Shown: positions 1 through 10,964, counted from the stretch's first letter. The stretch is 40,595 nt of DNA from Neocallimastix lanati (nom. inval.) (GCA_016946835.1 JACVTC010000348.1:1-40595), one strand, 5' to 3'. A program made the numbers and translations. The notes: generated by a model from the letters alone, not told the origin.

Positions 1-478
1 AAATAAAAAGAATAAAATAATGAAAATTATTTCGATCATAAAATTTAAAATTTAATCTATTTAGTTCTATTTTATAGAACTTTACATAAAAAATATAAAA
101 CAATACATTAATAATAAAATACATGATTAATACAATACAGAATACATGATAGAATACAGAATACATGATAAAATACAGAATAGTGTTTTAGTTTATGATT
201 TAATAAGTGAGAGAAAACTAAAACTAATAAATTTAATAATTAAGTGAATAATTAAATAAATTTAATATTATTTTAAATGTATAAAAATTATTTAATTAAA
301 TAAATTTTTAATATTAAACTAAATAAAATTTTAATATATAATTAAATAAATTATTAATTATAATTAATTGTATAAATGAAATATGAGTTAAATAAAAGTT
401 ATATTAATTATAACCTAACTAAGAAAATATAATTATTTTGTTAAAAATAATTATAGATGTAAAATAAAATACTTATCA
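1..478 (-). repeat. Partial LTR, relative of the S2 LTR, cut by the window edge
   Basis: Read on the minus strand this stretch follows the first part (U3) of the S2 LTR. It shows the same order of blocks: an ATCTATAATTATTT-like start, ATTATATTTTCTTAGTTA, a cluster of TGTATTCTGTAT repeats, and ATGATCGAAAT near the window edge. It is clearly diverged from S2, so it is an older copy. The 5' boundary is placed at the TG complementary to 477-478, but the first bases align poorly and the true edge could lie anywhere in about 455-478. The rest of the LTR lies outside the window, so it cannot be said whether it is solo or belongs to a full element. Confidence 0.65.
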
Positions 479-1436
479 AGTCTAGGTTTGTGGCTATTCT
501 AAACTAACTTTACTACACTAATAACACTATATCTTAAACCTCTATTATTTAATTAATTATTTTCTTTTTTAATTTCTTTTATTTATTTATTTTATTTATT
601 AACTAATTTTCAACAACCACTTAACTGGGTAACGCAGGGTCCTTTCCGGAGTTCCCACTAGCAGTTAAGGTTTTACAAACTATAATATAATTGTTTTATA
701 AGAAAGTAACTATTCTAATAATAGTTACGAAACTAATAATAAAATTTAAATTTTCCTATTCTATACGATTTTCCAACTATCGTTCAATAGTTGAAAAATT
801 AACTCTTTTTATACTTTTTCAAAATAAAATTTTAAATCAAAATAAATTTTAATAAATTATATAAACATATTATTTTATATTATCAATTACATTATATAAT
901 AAATTACATGAAATGTTATGAATTATTTTAATATAAATCCTATTTAAAACTATCTAATTTTTCTAAAATTTTCTATGAAGAAAATTTAGAGTTTAATTCA
1001 TTAATTATATGATTAAATATATTCTATCCATATATTTAATTTAAATTTTGCCAAGTTGTGAAAACCAATTTACTAAACCACAACTTGCTATTTTTATTTT
1101 TAGAATTTCCATAATTTAAAAGACAAGTAAATAAAACGGCAAGTTTTTTGTAAACAAACGGAAAAGGCAATATTCCTTTAATTATTTTAATTTAACTAAT
1201 TAATGACTAATTATTTTTTAATTTATGAAGTTTCGTGATTCAACTGAGTAATTGTTACGTAAATTCTCCAAATAATTTAGTCATACATTTTTGAGAAAAT
1301 TATTTAAATTAATAATTTGGAATACATTTAAATTTATATTAAAAATTTGGAAAACATTTTTATCCACAATAATTTACATTACATTACATTTAAATACGTA
1401 TTCAAATTATTAAATATTTTACAATAGATTCTTACA
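479..1436 (-). repeat. Old S-class-like LTR plus leader remnant
   Basis: The minus strand begins at 1436 with TGTAAGAATCTAT, the same start as the S2 LTR. A TATA-like box is complementary to 806-813. It is followed by an inverted repeat at 774-793, the position where S1, S2 and the solo LTR at 24375 carry a hairpin beside the transcription start. The downstream part (about 606-669) is GC-richer and can fold, like the leaders of the intact elements. The left boundary is not resolved, because no copy of the expected duplication catca is visible to the left. It may be the 5' LTR and leader of a minus-strand element that continues leftwards and is interrupted by the LTR at 1-478. No ORF is present. 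Confidence 0.5.
620..669 (-). other. Foldable leader segment
   Basis: An 8-bp inverted repeat (CTTAACTG at 620-627 and CAGTTAAG at 662-669) encloses a GC-rich interior in otherwise AT-only DNA. It resembles in style and position the structured leaders upstream of gag in S1 and S2. Function is not known. Confidence 0.4.
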
Positions 1437-1442
1437 CATCAC

Positions 1443-2266
1443 TGGTACAGTATTGAAGATTATTAAAAAAAAATATATTCTAATAATTAAAAATCTAATT
1501 TTTCACTAACAAAATAAATATTATTATAACTATTCTAATATAAATAACTTAAATAAATATTTTAATAAAATTTATCTCTAAATTAAAACTGAATTACCAA
1601 ACAAACTAAATATTTAAACTAACCAAAATTATTTTTATCCTTAACTATAATAAAACACAAAAACAAGACTAATCAATTTAACTAGAGAACAATTTAATTT
1701 TATTTAATTATTTATTTAATTATTTATTTATACTAATACTAAATATTTACTATTTCGTTCTCGAAAAATTAAAAGAAAAATATAAAAATAAAGTTGAAAG
1801 AAGAGGAAGAACTAAAGTATTGTTTTACTTTGTTCTTTTTATATCTTTAAAACATTTATTTGATTGGAGTAAAAATAAAAATATAAAATATAATGAAATA
1901 TAATAACAAAAAATATAATAATTTTATAATAATAAAATATAATAAAATATAATTTTAATATAATATTTAATATAAGATAATAATAAAAATATAATAAAGT
2001 ATAATAAAATTTTTTATAATAAAAATATAAAATAATAATAAATATAATTTTAATTATTTATAATAAAATATCTAATTGTTTACTATTACAATATTAAATA
2101 AATACAATTAATACATTATTTTAAATAATTTAGTTATTTATACATATTTAATTTCCTTATTATATATTTTAATACTTTAATATTTTATTCTTATTCATTT
2201 ATTAATTAATCTTATTAGTTTATTTAATTTTTTATTTATTTTTTATTTATTATTTGTATCGTAACA
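1443..2266 (-). repeat. G1 3' LTR
   Basis: The 824-bp copy is repeated almost exactly at 8500-9326. In the sense orientation it starts TGTTACGATAC and ends CTGTACCA. Substitutions noticed against the other copy are all transitions, including one at a CpG. Confidence 0.95.
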
Positions 2267-2281
2267 TGATGCCACCCTAAG
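2267..2281 (-). promoter_or_regulatory. G1 polypurine tract
   Basis: In the sense orientation CTTAGGGTGGCATCA abuts the TG of the 3' LTR. G2 and G3 have the same arrangement with a shared GGCATC(A/T) end. This is the expected plus-strand DNA priming site. Confidence 0.7.
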
Positions 2282-2282
2282 A

Positions 2283-5200
2283 TCAGACTTCGTCCCTTGA
2301 AGTCTCAATTTCACATAATCTATACGGAACGATATTCTTTAAATGCACATTTCTTTCGGCTATTTCATTAGTAGCTGGATCACAAAGCGTTACTGTGTTA
2401 AATTGTTTTTTAACTATTTTCATTGGTCCTAAGAAATAAGGATCAAGTTTTCTTCTGTTTATATATTTAACTAATACTAAGTCACCAGGTTTATATTCTG
2501 CTTTAAGTCTTTTAACTTGTTTTCTTCTATCTTCCCATATTTTATTGGCAGTTTGAATATTGCTTATGGCTTCTATTTATCCATTTATAATGAGTAGTAA
2601 ACCTTCTAATTAAAAATTCATCTTCGCTTTCATAATTTTCCTTTTGTCTAAGTCAACATTAATTCAAATGGTTTGAAGGTCACGACGACCATACAACAAT
2701 TCAAAACTTGAAAATTTTGTTGTGTTTCATTTTTACAAGTACGTAAAGCCCATAACGCACTTGGTAATATTTCATCCCATATAGAAGTGTTTTTGTTGCA
2801 TAATAATCTTAAGTATTTTCCAATTTCTTTATTGCGGTTTTCAACTTCACCATTTGACTCAGGATGATAAGTAGCAACAAATTGAACGAAAACGCCATAT
2901 AAATCAAGAAATGCTTTTGTTTTATCGGAGCAGAATTGTGGACCATTATCAGTTACGATTACTTCAGGTATTCCAAATCGAGCAAAAATATCAGATAAAA
3001 ATTCAATTACATCATCGGATTCAATATTTTGTTTTGGTTTTTGCTTCAACCCATTTTGTTAGATAATCAACTAAGACTAATATATATTTATTTCCTTTCT
3101 TGGTTGTTGGGAGTGGGCCTATAATATCTAAACCAACTCTTGAAAACGGTTAATCCTGGTTTAGTAGCAATGTCTTCTGTTTGATAGTTAAATGACTGGG
3201 TCTAAATAATTGGCATCTTTCACAGGTTTTTACAATATACTTAACATCAAGAATCATATTAGTCCAATAATAGTCACGTTTAAGTCTATTATAGGTTTTA
3301 AATACACCTTCGTGACCAATTTTATGCGCTTTTAATATTAAATCAACTTTTTCGTCTTGATTATTAATAACTTTTCTCAGTTTACCATTATCCTTAAAAT
3401 ATTCTTCATTATTAATTACTATGAATTTGTCTTTATAACAAGAAAGTAAATTATTTGAATTATTTTCACCTATTTCACTTGTTATGGTACTTATAATTTT
3501 ATTATACTCAGTATGTAGTCTGGATAAAGCATCTGCTATAACATTCTTTTTTCCTGGTTCATATAATACTTTAACTTTTAACATCGAAAGAAGTAAAACC
3601 CAACGTGTTTGCCTAGAATTATTGGTTTCTTTGTTTTTGAATAATCCTACTAATGGCTTGTGGTCTGTGTAAAGAAGTGTTTCATACTTATTTCCAGCAA
3701 TATAAGACTTAAATTTTGTAACACAGTAAGTCGCGGCTGTACCCTCAAGATCTGTTATTGCATAATTCTTCTCCGCCGGCTTTAAAGAGCGACTTACAAA
3801 ATGAATAGGTTTTTCAATGTTGTTTTCATCTTTTTGAAGGAGAACTCCTCCAATACCATCATAAGAAGGGTCAGTACGGATAATAAATTGTTTATCAAAA
3901 TTAGGCATAGTTAAAATAGGAGCAGAAGCTAACATAATTTTTAATTCATTGAAACTATCATCTTGTTCTTTATCCCATATAAATTTAACACCTTTCTTAC
4001 ATAATTTGAACAATGGTTTAGCAATATTAGCAAAGTTGAATATAAACTTTCGATAATAGCCGACTGCACCAAGAAAGGACTGTAATTGAATGATATTTCT
4101 TGGTGGAATCCATTCTAAAATAACTTGAATTTTTTCTTGTATAGGGGAAATTCCATTAATTGATAAAGTATGACCTAATAAATTGACTTTTTCTTTGAAG
4201 AAGTTGCATTTTTCTAAATTAATTTTTAAGTTATTTTCTTTAATGATGTTGAATACTTTATTGAGATCCTCTATATGTTGTTCAATAGAAGGAGAGAATA
4301 CAACTAAATCATCAACGTAGACAAACATACAAATTCCAATAAGTGGTAGAAATATCCTATTCATTTCCCTTTGGAAGGTTCCGGGAGCATTACATAATCC
4401 AAAAGGCATTACTCGAAACTGGTAATTGCCATACATAGCGGTGAAACTTGTTTTAGGTATATCGTCTTTATACATTGGAATCTGATGAAAACCAGAAAAT
4501 AAATCGATTGTAGTGAACACTTTAACCTCAGTTCCAATTGAAAATAATATTTCATCGATTAAAGGTAATGCATAGGCATCTTTTATTGTGACGGTGTTTA
4601 ATTTCCTAAAGTCCACACACAATCTCCATTTTTTATTCTTTTTTAGTACTAATATAACTGGAGAGGACCAGGGAGAATTGGAAGGTTCAATTAACTTGTT
4701 ATTTATAAGTTTTTCTAATTCAACCTTAAGTGCTTTAGCTTGAACCCTAGAAAGCCTATAACATCGTTGTTTTATTGGTTTGGCATTATCTACTAAATGA
4801 ATTCTGTGTGGTAATAATTTTGTCGGTTGAAGTTCTTCAATTTTTGTTGCAAAAATAGTGGAAAATTCTTTTAATAATTTTCTAACCTTCTTTTTATTTT
4901 TATTGGGAATTTCAATTATAATGTTTTGTAGTAAAGTCGCCTTTTTATTTTCATCTTCATCAATTTTATTATTAACTTTGCTATCATTATTATTATTTAT
5001 AGTATTTAATTCTTCATTATGGTTTTCCAACAATTTATTATTATTTTCATCTTTATTTTCATTAATAAAGCAGTATAAATAAGAATTGTTATTAATATCA
5101 GAATTAGATTTATCATCTGTATTTATTGATTCATCTTCTTCATCATCGTTAATAATATCTTCATTATTTTCTTTTCCAAGTTTGTTAAACATTTCCATGA

Positions 5201-6277
5201 ATTATTTTCTTTCATAAGACATAAAGAATTATTTATTGGGTTTATAAATAAATTATTATCTTTAAGTGTTCCATAACCAATTAAAATATCAAATAAATTA
5301 TGTTTACTATCAATAACTCTAAAAATATCGTGTAAATTTAACTTTCCAATATTAACATTTAATAAATATATCTCTGTATACACATTTTCTTTTGATAAGA
5401 CTTGTACAATATTATTTTTTACATATCCCACTGGTTTAATATTTCCTAGCTTGTTTAAGAATTGTTTGGTAACTATATTTATACTAGCACCTGTATCTAG
5501 AAAAGCGATTCCTTTTACTTTATTAATTCGACATTCTGTTGTTGCTACATCATCTCTAGCCACTACTGATAAGATGATTTCTTCTGGAGTTTTCTTATTT
5601 ATTGCAGGGCTTTTCAGCCTCAATGCTTTTATAAATTCCGCTCGTAATTTTGGACTAATATCTAATAATTGTGAAAATGTAATATTTGCAAATTTATTAT
5701 TGTGATCATTTGTTATATCATATTTTGGTTGTCCATCCATTATCATAATGTGTTTTTCTATTTTATCCGTATTATTATTTTTTGTTTTTCTTTCTTCTAA
5801 TTGTGTACTTGGTAATTTATTTTGTTTATTAATATTAGTTTCTTGAATAATATTTTCCGATTCTTCAATGATTTCTTTTTCTTTTTGTTTTTTAGCATTT
5901 TGTTTCGCTTTGTTGATAGATGGTTGTGCTAAAACTGAAACGTCAATTTCATTAAGTCTTTCAGTTTCAGTTGAATGTGTTGTAATAGGTAATATTGAAA
6001 TATCATTCTCAGTTTGAATTTTATTGCTATTGCTTTTATGGACATCAAAACTAGCATTCGTATTATTGTTTTCAATTGTTTGTAATTCATCATTTTCTAA
6101 TTCCATTTTTTCAACTTCATTATTATGATTATTCTTTGTATTAATAGTTTTATTTGTTTTTGTTTTAGTCTTACTATAAGGCTTTTCTTTATTTGTTTTC
6201 TTATTATTTCTTACGGCAACAGCAACAACTTCATTTTTGGTTTGATTGTTGGAAGTTTTCCTTCTTCCATTTAAAAG
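2283..6277 (-). pseudogene. pol: G1 pol, frameshifted
   Basis: Pol is read in the -1 frame relative to gag, entering at the slippery site at 6277-6283. Order: a basic Asn-rich linker; aspartic protease with an intact D-T-G (FLDTGASINIV); reverse transcriptase with VDD catalytic motif; RNase H; integrase with HHCC (AHKIGHEG...CERCQ) and a DDE core (TDNGPQF, YHPESNGEVEN); and a C-terminal GPY/F-like domain ending near 2283. The reading frame is broken near 5190-5215, 3120-3165, 3045 and 2700-2720, mostly at A or T runs. A shift or stop also follows the DDE domain, before the C-terminal part. Homology to G2 and G3 Pol resumes in another frame after each break. The sites could be true decay or homopolymer sequencing errors; the short damaged stretch at 2570-2650 favours at least some real decay. 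Confidence 0.9.
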
Positions 6278-6283
6278 TTTAAA
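6250..6283 (-). promoter_or_regulatory. G1 gag-pol -1 frameshift signal
   Basis: The heptamer T-TTA-AAC (complement of 6277-6283) is in the correct phase at the end of gag. After an 8-nt spacer follows a stem TGGAAG/CTTCCA (6264-6269 with 6250-6255). The -1 frame is open from here straight into Pol. A second, pseudoknot-forming pairing like that of G2 and G3 is not obvious. Confidence 0.8.
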
Positions 6284-7233
6284 GATTCATTATTATTCTT
6301 TTCTTCCATTTCTGCAAGTTGTTTGAAAGAGTAAAGACAATGATTGTAATAATGACCCTTTTGACCACATCTATAGCATGTTTTTTGATTATTATAAGTT
6401 GATTTCGTTTCATTAATATTATTATTATTAGAAAAGTTTGATTCTTTTCTTGTAATTGGATTATTGTTTGTATAATTATTGGCTTTATCATTATTAAAAT
6501 GAATTCTATTATAATTATTTTGAAAATCCGCATTTCCTTTGTAATATCTTTGATTAAAATTATTTTTCTTGATGTAACTTTGTCTTCCGTTAAAAGTGCA
6601 ATTATAATTTATTGTTTTGGCTTGTCTGTAAGGATTAACTGTATAATTATTATTGTTGTAATAAAATGGATGATTATTATATAATGTTGTCATTATAACT
6701 TCATTATTGTTATTTCTTCTTTCTTCAGCTCTTTCGGCAAGTTCAGCTTCTTCAAATGCATCTTCTAAATCCAAACATCTTTGTGTAATTACTTGTGATC
6801 TTGCATAGGGTCTATAAATAATTGATTCTTCATAATCTTCTACTGTAATAAATGTTTGGTAAAATTTTGGGAGATTATTATACATTTTTTTATATCTCCA
6901 ATTGAAATTTCTTATGCTTTCTCCTTTCTGAATTCTTAACTTTTGAAGCCGTTTGCATTTTTCTTGTGGTGTTATGTCTAAAGCCTTCTCAATTGCGTCC
7001 TTAATTTCTTGAATTGTTGGATAATTTTGAACACCATCTTCAATTGTATATAAGTCTTGTATTATTCCCCTTAATTTTCCTTCAACGCACTCCATTGCCC
7101 AGGAGTGTATACTCATTGGATTGGTAATATTGGCTAGAGACATGATTCTTGTGAATTCGTCACACCAAGAATCAATATCTCTATCGTATTCATTAAGACG
7201 GGGAAGCAAACTTTCTAGTTCTAATATTTTCAT
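6271..7233 (-). CDS. gag: G1 Gag
   Basis: This 320-residue capsid/nucleocapsid protein forms the virus-like particle that packages element RNA. The middle matches the retrotransposon capsid fold region (ITPQEKCKRLQKLRIQKGESI...FNWRYKKMY), parallel to the LRALRIKRNERIKDFN segment of G2 and G3. It is followed by an Asn-rich tract and one CCHC zinc knuckle (CYRCGQKGHYYNHC) about 30 residues from the C-terminus. It lacks the long acidic insertion of G2 and G3 Gag. The start is the first ATG of the open frame. The stop TAA at 6271-6273 lies four bases downstream of the slippery heptamer, so most ribosomes should end here and a minority continue into Pol. Confidence 0.93.
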   Translation of the reverse strand: MKILELESLLPRLNEYDRDIDSWCDEFTRIMSLANITNPMSIHSWAMECVEGKLRGIIQDLYTIEDGVQNYPTIQEIKDAIEKALDITPQEKCKRLQKLRIQKGESIRNFNWRYKKMYNNLPKFYQTFITVEDYEESIIYRPYARSQVITQRCLDLEDAFEEAELAERAEERRNNNNEVIMTTLYNNHPFYYNNNNYTVNPYRQAKTINYNCTFNGRQSYIKKNNFNQRYYKGNADFQNNYNRIHFNNDKANNYTNNNPITRKESNFSNNNNINETKSTYNNQKTCYRCGQKGHYYNHCLYSFKQLAEMEEKNNNESLNF

Positions 7234-7397
7234 TTTAATACAATTGAATATTGATGGATGGATTGATAAGTGAATGAGTTTTTGTTGTTTTTGTTAATTA
7301 TAAAATTATTCTTTATTTCCTATAAATATTTTTTATTATTTTTTGCTTGAACTTATTGAATTGACTTTTTAATGGATGACTAATTAGAAGTATTGAT

Positions 7398-7428
<31 letters not shown>

Positions 7429-8364
7429 GAATAATATAAAGTGAAAATTTCTTAATTATAAATTTAAATTTAGAATGATGATTATTTTTAAATTAAACTG
7501 ATACTGAATTGAAATTGAATAAATTGAAATTAAAAATGTGTGAATGAAAATTTTTATTTATTTATTGAATTGATTAATTATTTTGATGTATTGAAAATAA
7601 AACTTTATTTTTATATTCTTATAAAGATTTGTAAGGTGGACCTTACACCTTCGGTGATATAAGTTCATTATTGTTCCAGTGCTCGATCTTGTCCAAAAAC
7701 CCTGACAACACTCGGATAGTTGATAAACTACGGAAAGTGCCGTGGGGAGTATAATTATTACTTTGGGACGTATTCACGCACTCACGAGATCGATTAAAAA
7801 CCTTAATTAGTAAAAATTGGAATCACCCTAATTCTTTACTAATTAATTTTCAACCGGTTTACACACTGTATATAAATCTTTATAATTTTTGGTTTTAATT
7901 TCTCTTTTGAATGAAAATAATAAATATACTTTTTTATCAGTATTTAATAATCTTATTTTTTATACTATATACTATTTATTTTAAATTTAATTATAAAATT
8001 TAAACTTTCCAATATCAAAATTAACAAAAATTTTACTTTAATTATTTAATTCCCTATTTACCTACTAACTATTTTCAATAATTTATTACTAATATTTTTT
8101 TTTTTTTTTTTTATTACCAATAATTTTATTAATAAAATTTCCAAATTAAATTTATAATCCAAAATTTTATTTTTATATATATATATTTTTTATTATTATT
8201 ACCAATAATTTTATAATAAAATTTCCAACTTTAATTTATAATCCAAATATTTTTTTTTTTTTTTTTTTTTTTTCAATTTTCTAATTATTCTATTGGCTAA
8301 ATTTCAAAATTTTTTTTTTTTTTTTTTTTTTTCAATTTTCTAATTATTCTATTGGCTAAATTTC

Positions 8365-8408
<44 letters not shown>

Positions 8409-8474
8409 CTACAACTTTATTATTTATCTAATATTTTTAATTATTATTTTCATATTATTTTTTTTTATCTTCAG
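7234..8474 (-). other. G1 5' leader
   Basis: About 1.25 kb separates the PBS from gag, without a meaningful ORF. Next to the PBS the sense strand holds long A tracts (8369-8409, 8311-8332, 8250-8272, 8092-8112) alternating with near-identical AT-rich units, for example 8273-8310 and 8333-8368. Another A tract of about 30 nt lies at 7400-7429, nearer gag. Between these sits a GC-richer structured segment (about 7640-7870). It has a long hairpin around 7800-7850, an outer stem pairing 7787-7793 with 7683-7689, and a conserved hairpin 7642-7663 with TCACCGAAGG in its loop, all in the sense orientation. The segment also occurs in G3 and S2. Role unknown; packaging, dimerisation or internal initiation are possibilities. 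Confidence 0.75.
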
Positions 8475-8492
8475 GTCCTGCATAGCTCGCCA
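8475..8492 (-). promoter_or_regulatory. G1 primer binding site
   Basis: In the sense orientation the site starts TGGCGAGCTATGCAGGAC, seven bases after the 5' LTR. Its complement ends in CCA preceded by plausible tRNA acceptor and T-stem sequence, so a tRNA 3' end probably primes minus-strand DNA. The isoacceptor is not identified. Confidence 0.75.
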
Positions 8493-8499
8493 AGATTTA

Positions 8500-9326
8500 T
8501 GGTACAGTATTGAAGATTATTAAAAAAAAATAATATATTCTAATAATTAAAAATCTAATTTTTCACTAACAAAATAAATATTATTATAACTATTCTAATA
8601 TAAATAACTTAAATAAATATTTTAATAAAATTTATCTCTAAATTAAAACTAAATTACCAAACAAACTAAATATTTAAACTAACCAAAATTATTTTTATCC
8701 TTAACTATAATAAAACACAAAAACAAGACTAATCAATTTAACTAGAGAACAATTTAATTTTATTTAATTATTTATTTAATTATTTATTTATACTAATACT
8801 AAATATTTACTATTTCATTCTCGAAAAATTAAAAGAAAAATATAAAAATAAAGTTGAAAGAAGAGGAAGAACTAAAGTATTGTTTTACTTTGTTCTTTTT
8901 ATATCTTTAAAACATTTATTTGATTGGAGTAAAAATAAAAATATAAAATATAATGAAATATAATAACAAAAAATATAATAATTTTATAATAATAAAATAT
9001 AATAAAATATAATTTTAATATAATATTTAATATAAGATAATAATAAAAATATAATAAAGTATAATAAAATTTTTTATAATAAAAATATAAAATAATAATA
9101 AATATAATTTTAATTATTTATAATAAAATATCTAATTGCTTACTATTACAATATTAAATAAATACAATTAATACATTATTTTAAATAATTTAGTTATTTA
9201 TACATATTTAATTTCCTTATTATATATTTTAATACTTTAATATTTTATTCTTATTCATTTATTAATTAATCTTATTAGTTTATTTAATTTTTTATTTATT
9301 TTTTATTTATTATTTGTATCGTAATA
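8500..9326 (-). repeat. G1 5' LTR
   Basis: The 827-bp partner of 1443-2266 carries the element promoter. A TATA-like box TATAAAAA (complement of 8896-8903) is the best candidate. The terminal TG is TA here. Confidence 0.95.
8896..8903 (-). promoter_or_regulatory. Candidate TATA box of G1
   Basis: TATAAAAAG lies inside the 5' LTR in sense orientation. Calling a TATA box in such AT-rich DNA is weak on its own; its central position in the LTR supports it. Confidence 0.4.
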
Positions 9327-9331
9327 TCACA

Positions 9332-10354
9332 TGGTAAAGAATGAATTAATAACCTTTATTTTATTATTAATAATTCTTTACTAAATTGTACTTTCCTATA
9401 TTCTTCATAACCTAAACCTCATTGTAAATTTAATTTATTTTGATATAAATTAATTTACACTTGTAAATAATGTAAATAAATTTTAATTAATTACTTTATT
9501 GTTATATTATTAAATATATGTATATATTAAAATACAATTGTAAATATTAAAATTATACTTTAAGATACTAAATTATTAAAACTATTAATTAAATATTATT
9601 ATAAAAATTATTATAAATTATTAAAATTATTAATTAAATATTATTCTAAAAATTATTATAAATTATTAATATTATAAAATTATTAAAATTATTAAATATT
9701 ATTATAAAAATTTATTTATTATAACTATTAAATATTATTATAAAATTATTAAGATTATTAATTAAATTTATTATTAAAAATTATTATTAAAAATTTTTAC
9801 TTATTATAAAAATTATTATTTAAATATTATCAAATTTATTAATTAAATATTATAAAAATTTTATTTTATTTTGAAAATAATTACAAGTATTATTTAAAAT
9901 AATTAAAGATTATTAAATTTATTATATTAATCTTTAAAAACAATTTATTTAACTTAAAAATATCAAAGAAAATAGTAAAAACTATTTTCTATATATTTAT
10001 TTTATAATTATTTTTAATTAAATTATATTTGAATATTATATTATTATATTTATAAAAATTAAAACAAAAATGAATTATTGATATAAAATTAATTCAATAA
10101 TTCTATAAAATTACTTAAATTATAAACAACTAATTATACTTTAAATTCATAAAAAAATATAAATATTGTAACAATTTCTTAAAAATTAAATGTGTGTACT
10201 TTAAATAAAAAAAAAAACTTTTATATTAATAAAAAAAAAATAAATAATTTTTAATAAAGAATTATTTTTTTTTTTTATTTAAAATCAAAGCAGGGTAATA
10301 CCCGTCCCCCCCTGCTTGATTTTAAATATCTAAGTGTCAACCCCGAGTCTACCA
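9332..10354 (+). repeat. G2 5' LTR
   Basis: This 1023-bp LTR starts TGGTAAAG and ends GTCTACCA. Almost all of it is A/T except for a GC-rich hairpin close to its 3' end. Confidence 0.95.
10281..10323 (+). other. Stem-loop near the 3' end of the G2 LTR
   Basis: AAAATCAA-A-GCAGGG (10281-10295) pairs with CCCTGCTTGATTTT (10310-10323), giving 14 bp with one bulged A. The same hairpin is at 17306-17348 in the 3' LTR. It sits just before the PBS, where R-U5 structures and 3'-end processing signals of LTR elements are found. Confidence 0.6.
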
Positions 10355-10358
10355 AAAT

Positions 10359-10375
10359 TGGTGGAGATATCGGGG
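10359..10375 (+). promoter_or_regulatory. G2 primer binding site
   Basis: TGGTGGAGATATCGGGG lies four bases after the 5' LTR and complements a tRNA 3' end whose acceptor strand would read TATCTCC with discriminator A. The identical sequence serves G3. Isoacceptor not identified. Confidence 0.78.
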
Positions 10376-10835
10376 AAGAAGAAGAAGAAGAAGTAGAAGA
10401 AGAAGAAGAAGAAGAAGAAGAAGAAGAAGAAGACCAAGAAGTAGACCAAGTGGAAGAAGACCAAGAAAAAGAAGACCAAGAAGTAGACCAAGTGGAAGAA
10501 GACCAAGAAAAAGAAGACCAAGAAGAAAACCAAGTGGAAGAAGACCAAGAAAAAGAAGACCAAGAAGAAAACCAAGAAGAAGACCAAGAAGAAGACCAAG
10601 AAGAAGACCAAGAAGAAGACCAAGAAGAAGACCAAGAAGAAGACCAAGAAGAAAACCAAGAAGAAGACCAAGAAGAAGACCAAGAAGAAGACCAAGAAGA
10701 AGACCAAGAAGAAGACCAAGAAGAAAACCAAGAAGAAAACCAAGAAGAAGACCAAGAAGAAGACCAAGAAGAAGACCAAGAAGAAGAGACCAAGAAGGAG
10801 AAGACCAAGAAGGAGAAGACCAAGAAGGAAATTGG
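10376..10835 (+). repeat. Purine-rich tandem repeat in the G2 leader
   Basis: About 460 bp built from GAA, GAC and CAA triplets, mostly as a 12-bp unit (CAAGAAGAAGAC), follows the PBS directly. In one frame it would read Gln-Glu-Glu-Asp repeats, but that frame has no ATG and no relation to gag, so coding is not supported. G1, S1 and S2 have poly(A) tracts in the corresponding place. Confidence 0.9.
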
Positions 10836-10925
10836 AACTACTAGGACTTATTTTTTTTTTTGGAATTATGAGAATAATTTTTTTTTTTTAAATTAAATTT
10901 AATAGAATTAAATTAAATTAAATTA

Positions 10926-10964
<39 letters not shown>

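Larger units (their letters stand above)
1443..9326 (-). mobile_element. Ty3/gypsy LTR retrotransposon G1 (decayed pol)
   Basis: This is a complete LTR-bounded element transcribed right to left: 5' LTR 8500-9326, PBS, long leader, gag, pol, purine tract, 3' LTR 1443-2266. The termini are TG...CA, with the 5' LTR start mutated to TA. The flanks carry a 4-bp target duplication tcac at 1439-1442 and 9327-9330 (atcac on both sides if one more base is counted). Gene order PR-RT-RNaseH-INT makes it Ty3/gypsy. The two LTRs differ by only a few substitutions and small indels, yet pol carries several frameshifts, so the copy is not autonomous as read. Confidence 0.95.

Noticed and set aside
10450-10896. 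Open frame of acidic EEDQ repeats on the plus strand
   Set aside because: No ATG, starts and ends in low-complexity repeat, lies in the G2 leader between PBS and gag; a by-product of the triplet repeat. The Trp/Ser- and Phe/Val-rich frames on the other strand are likewise by-products.
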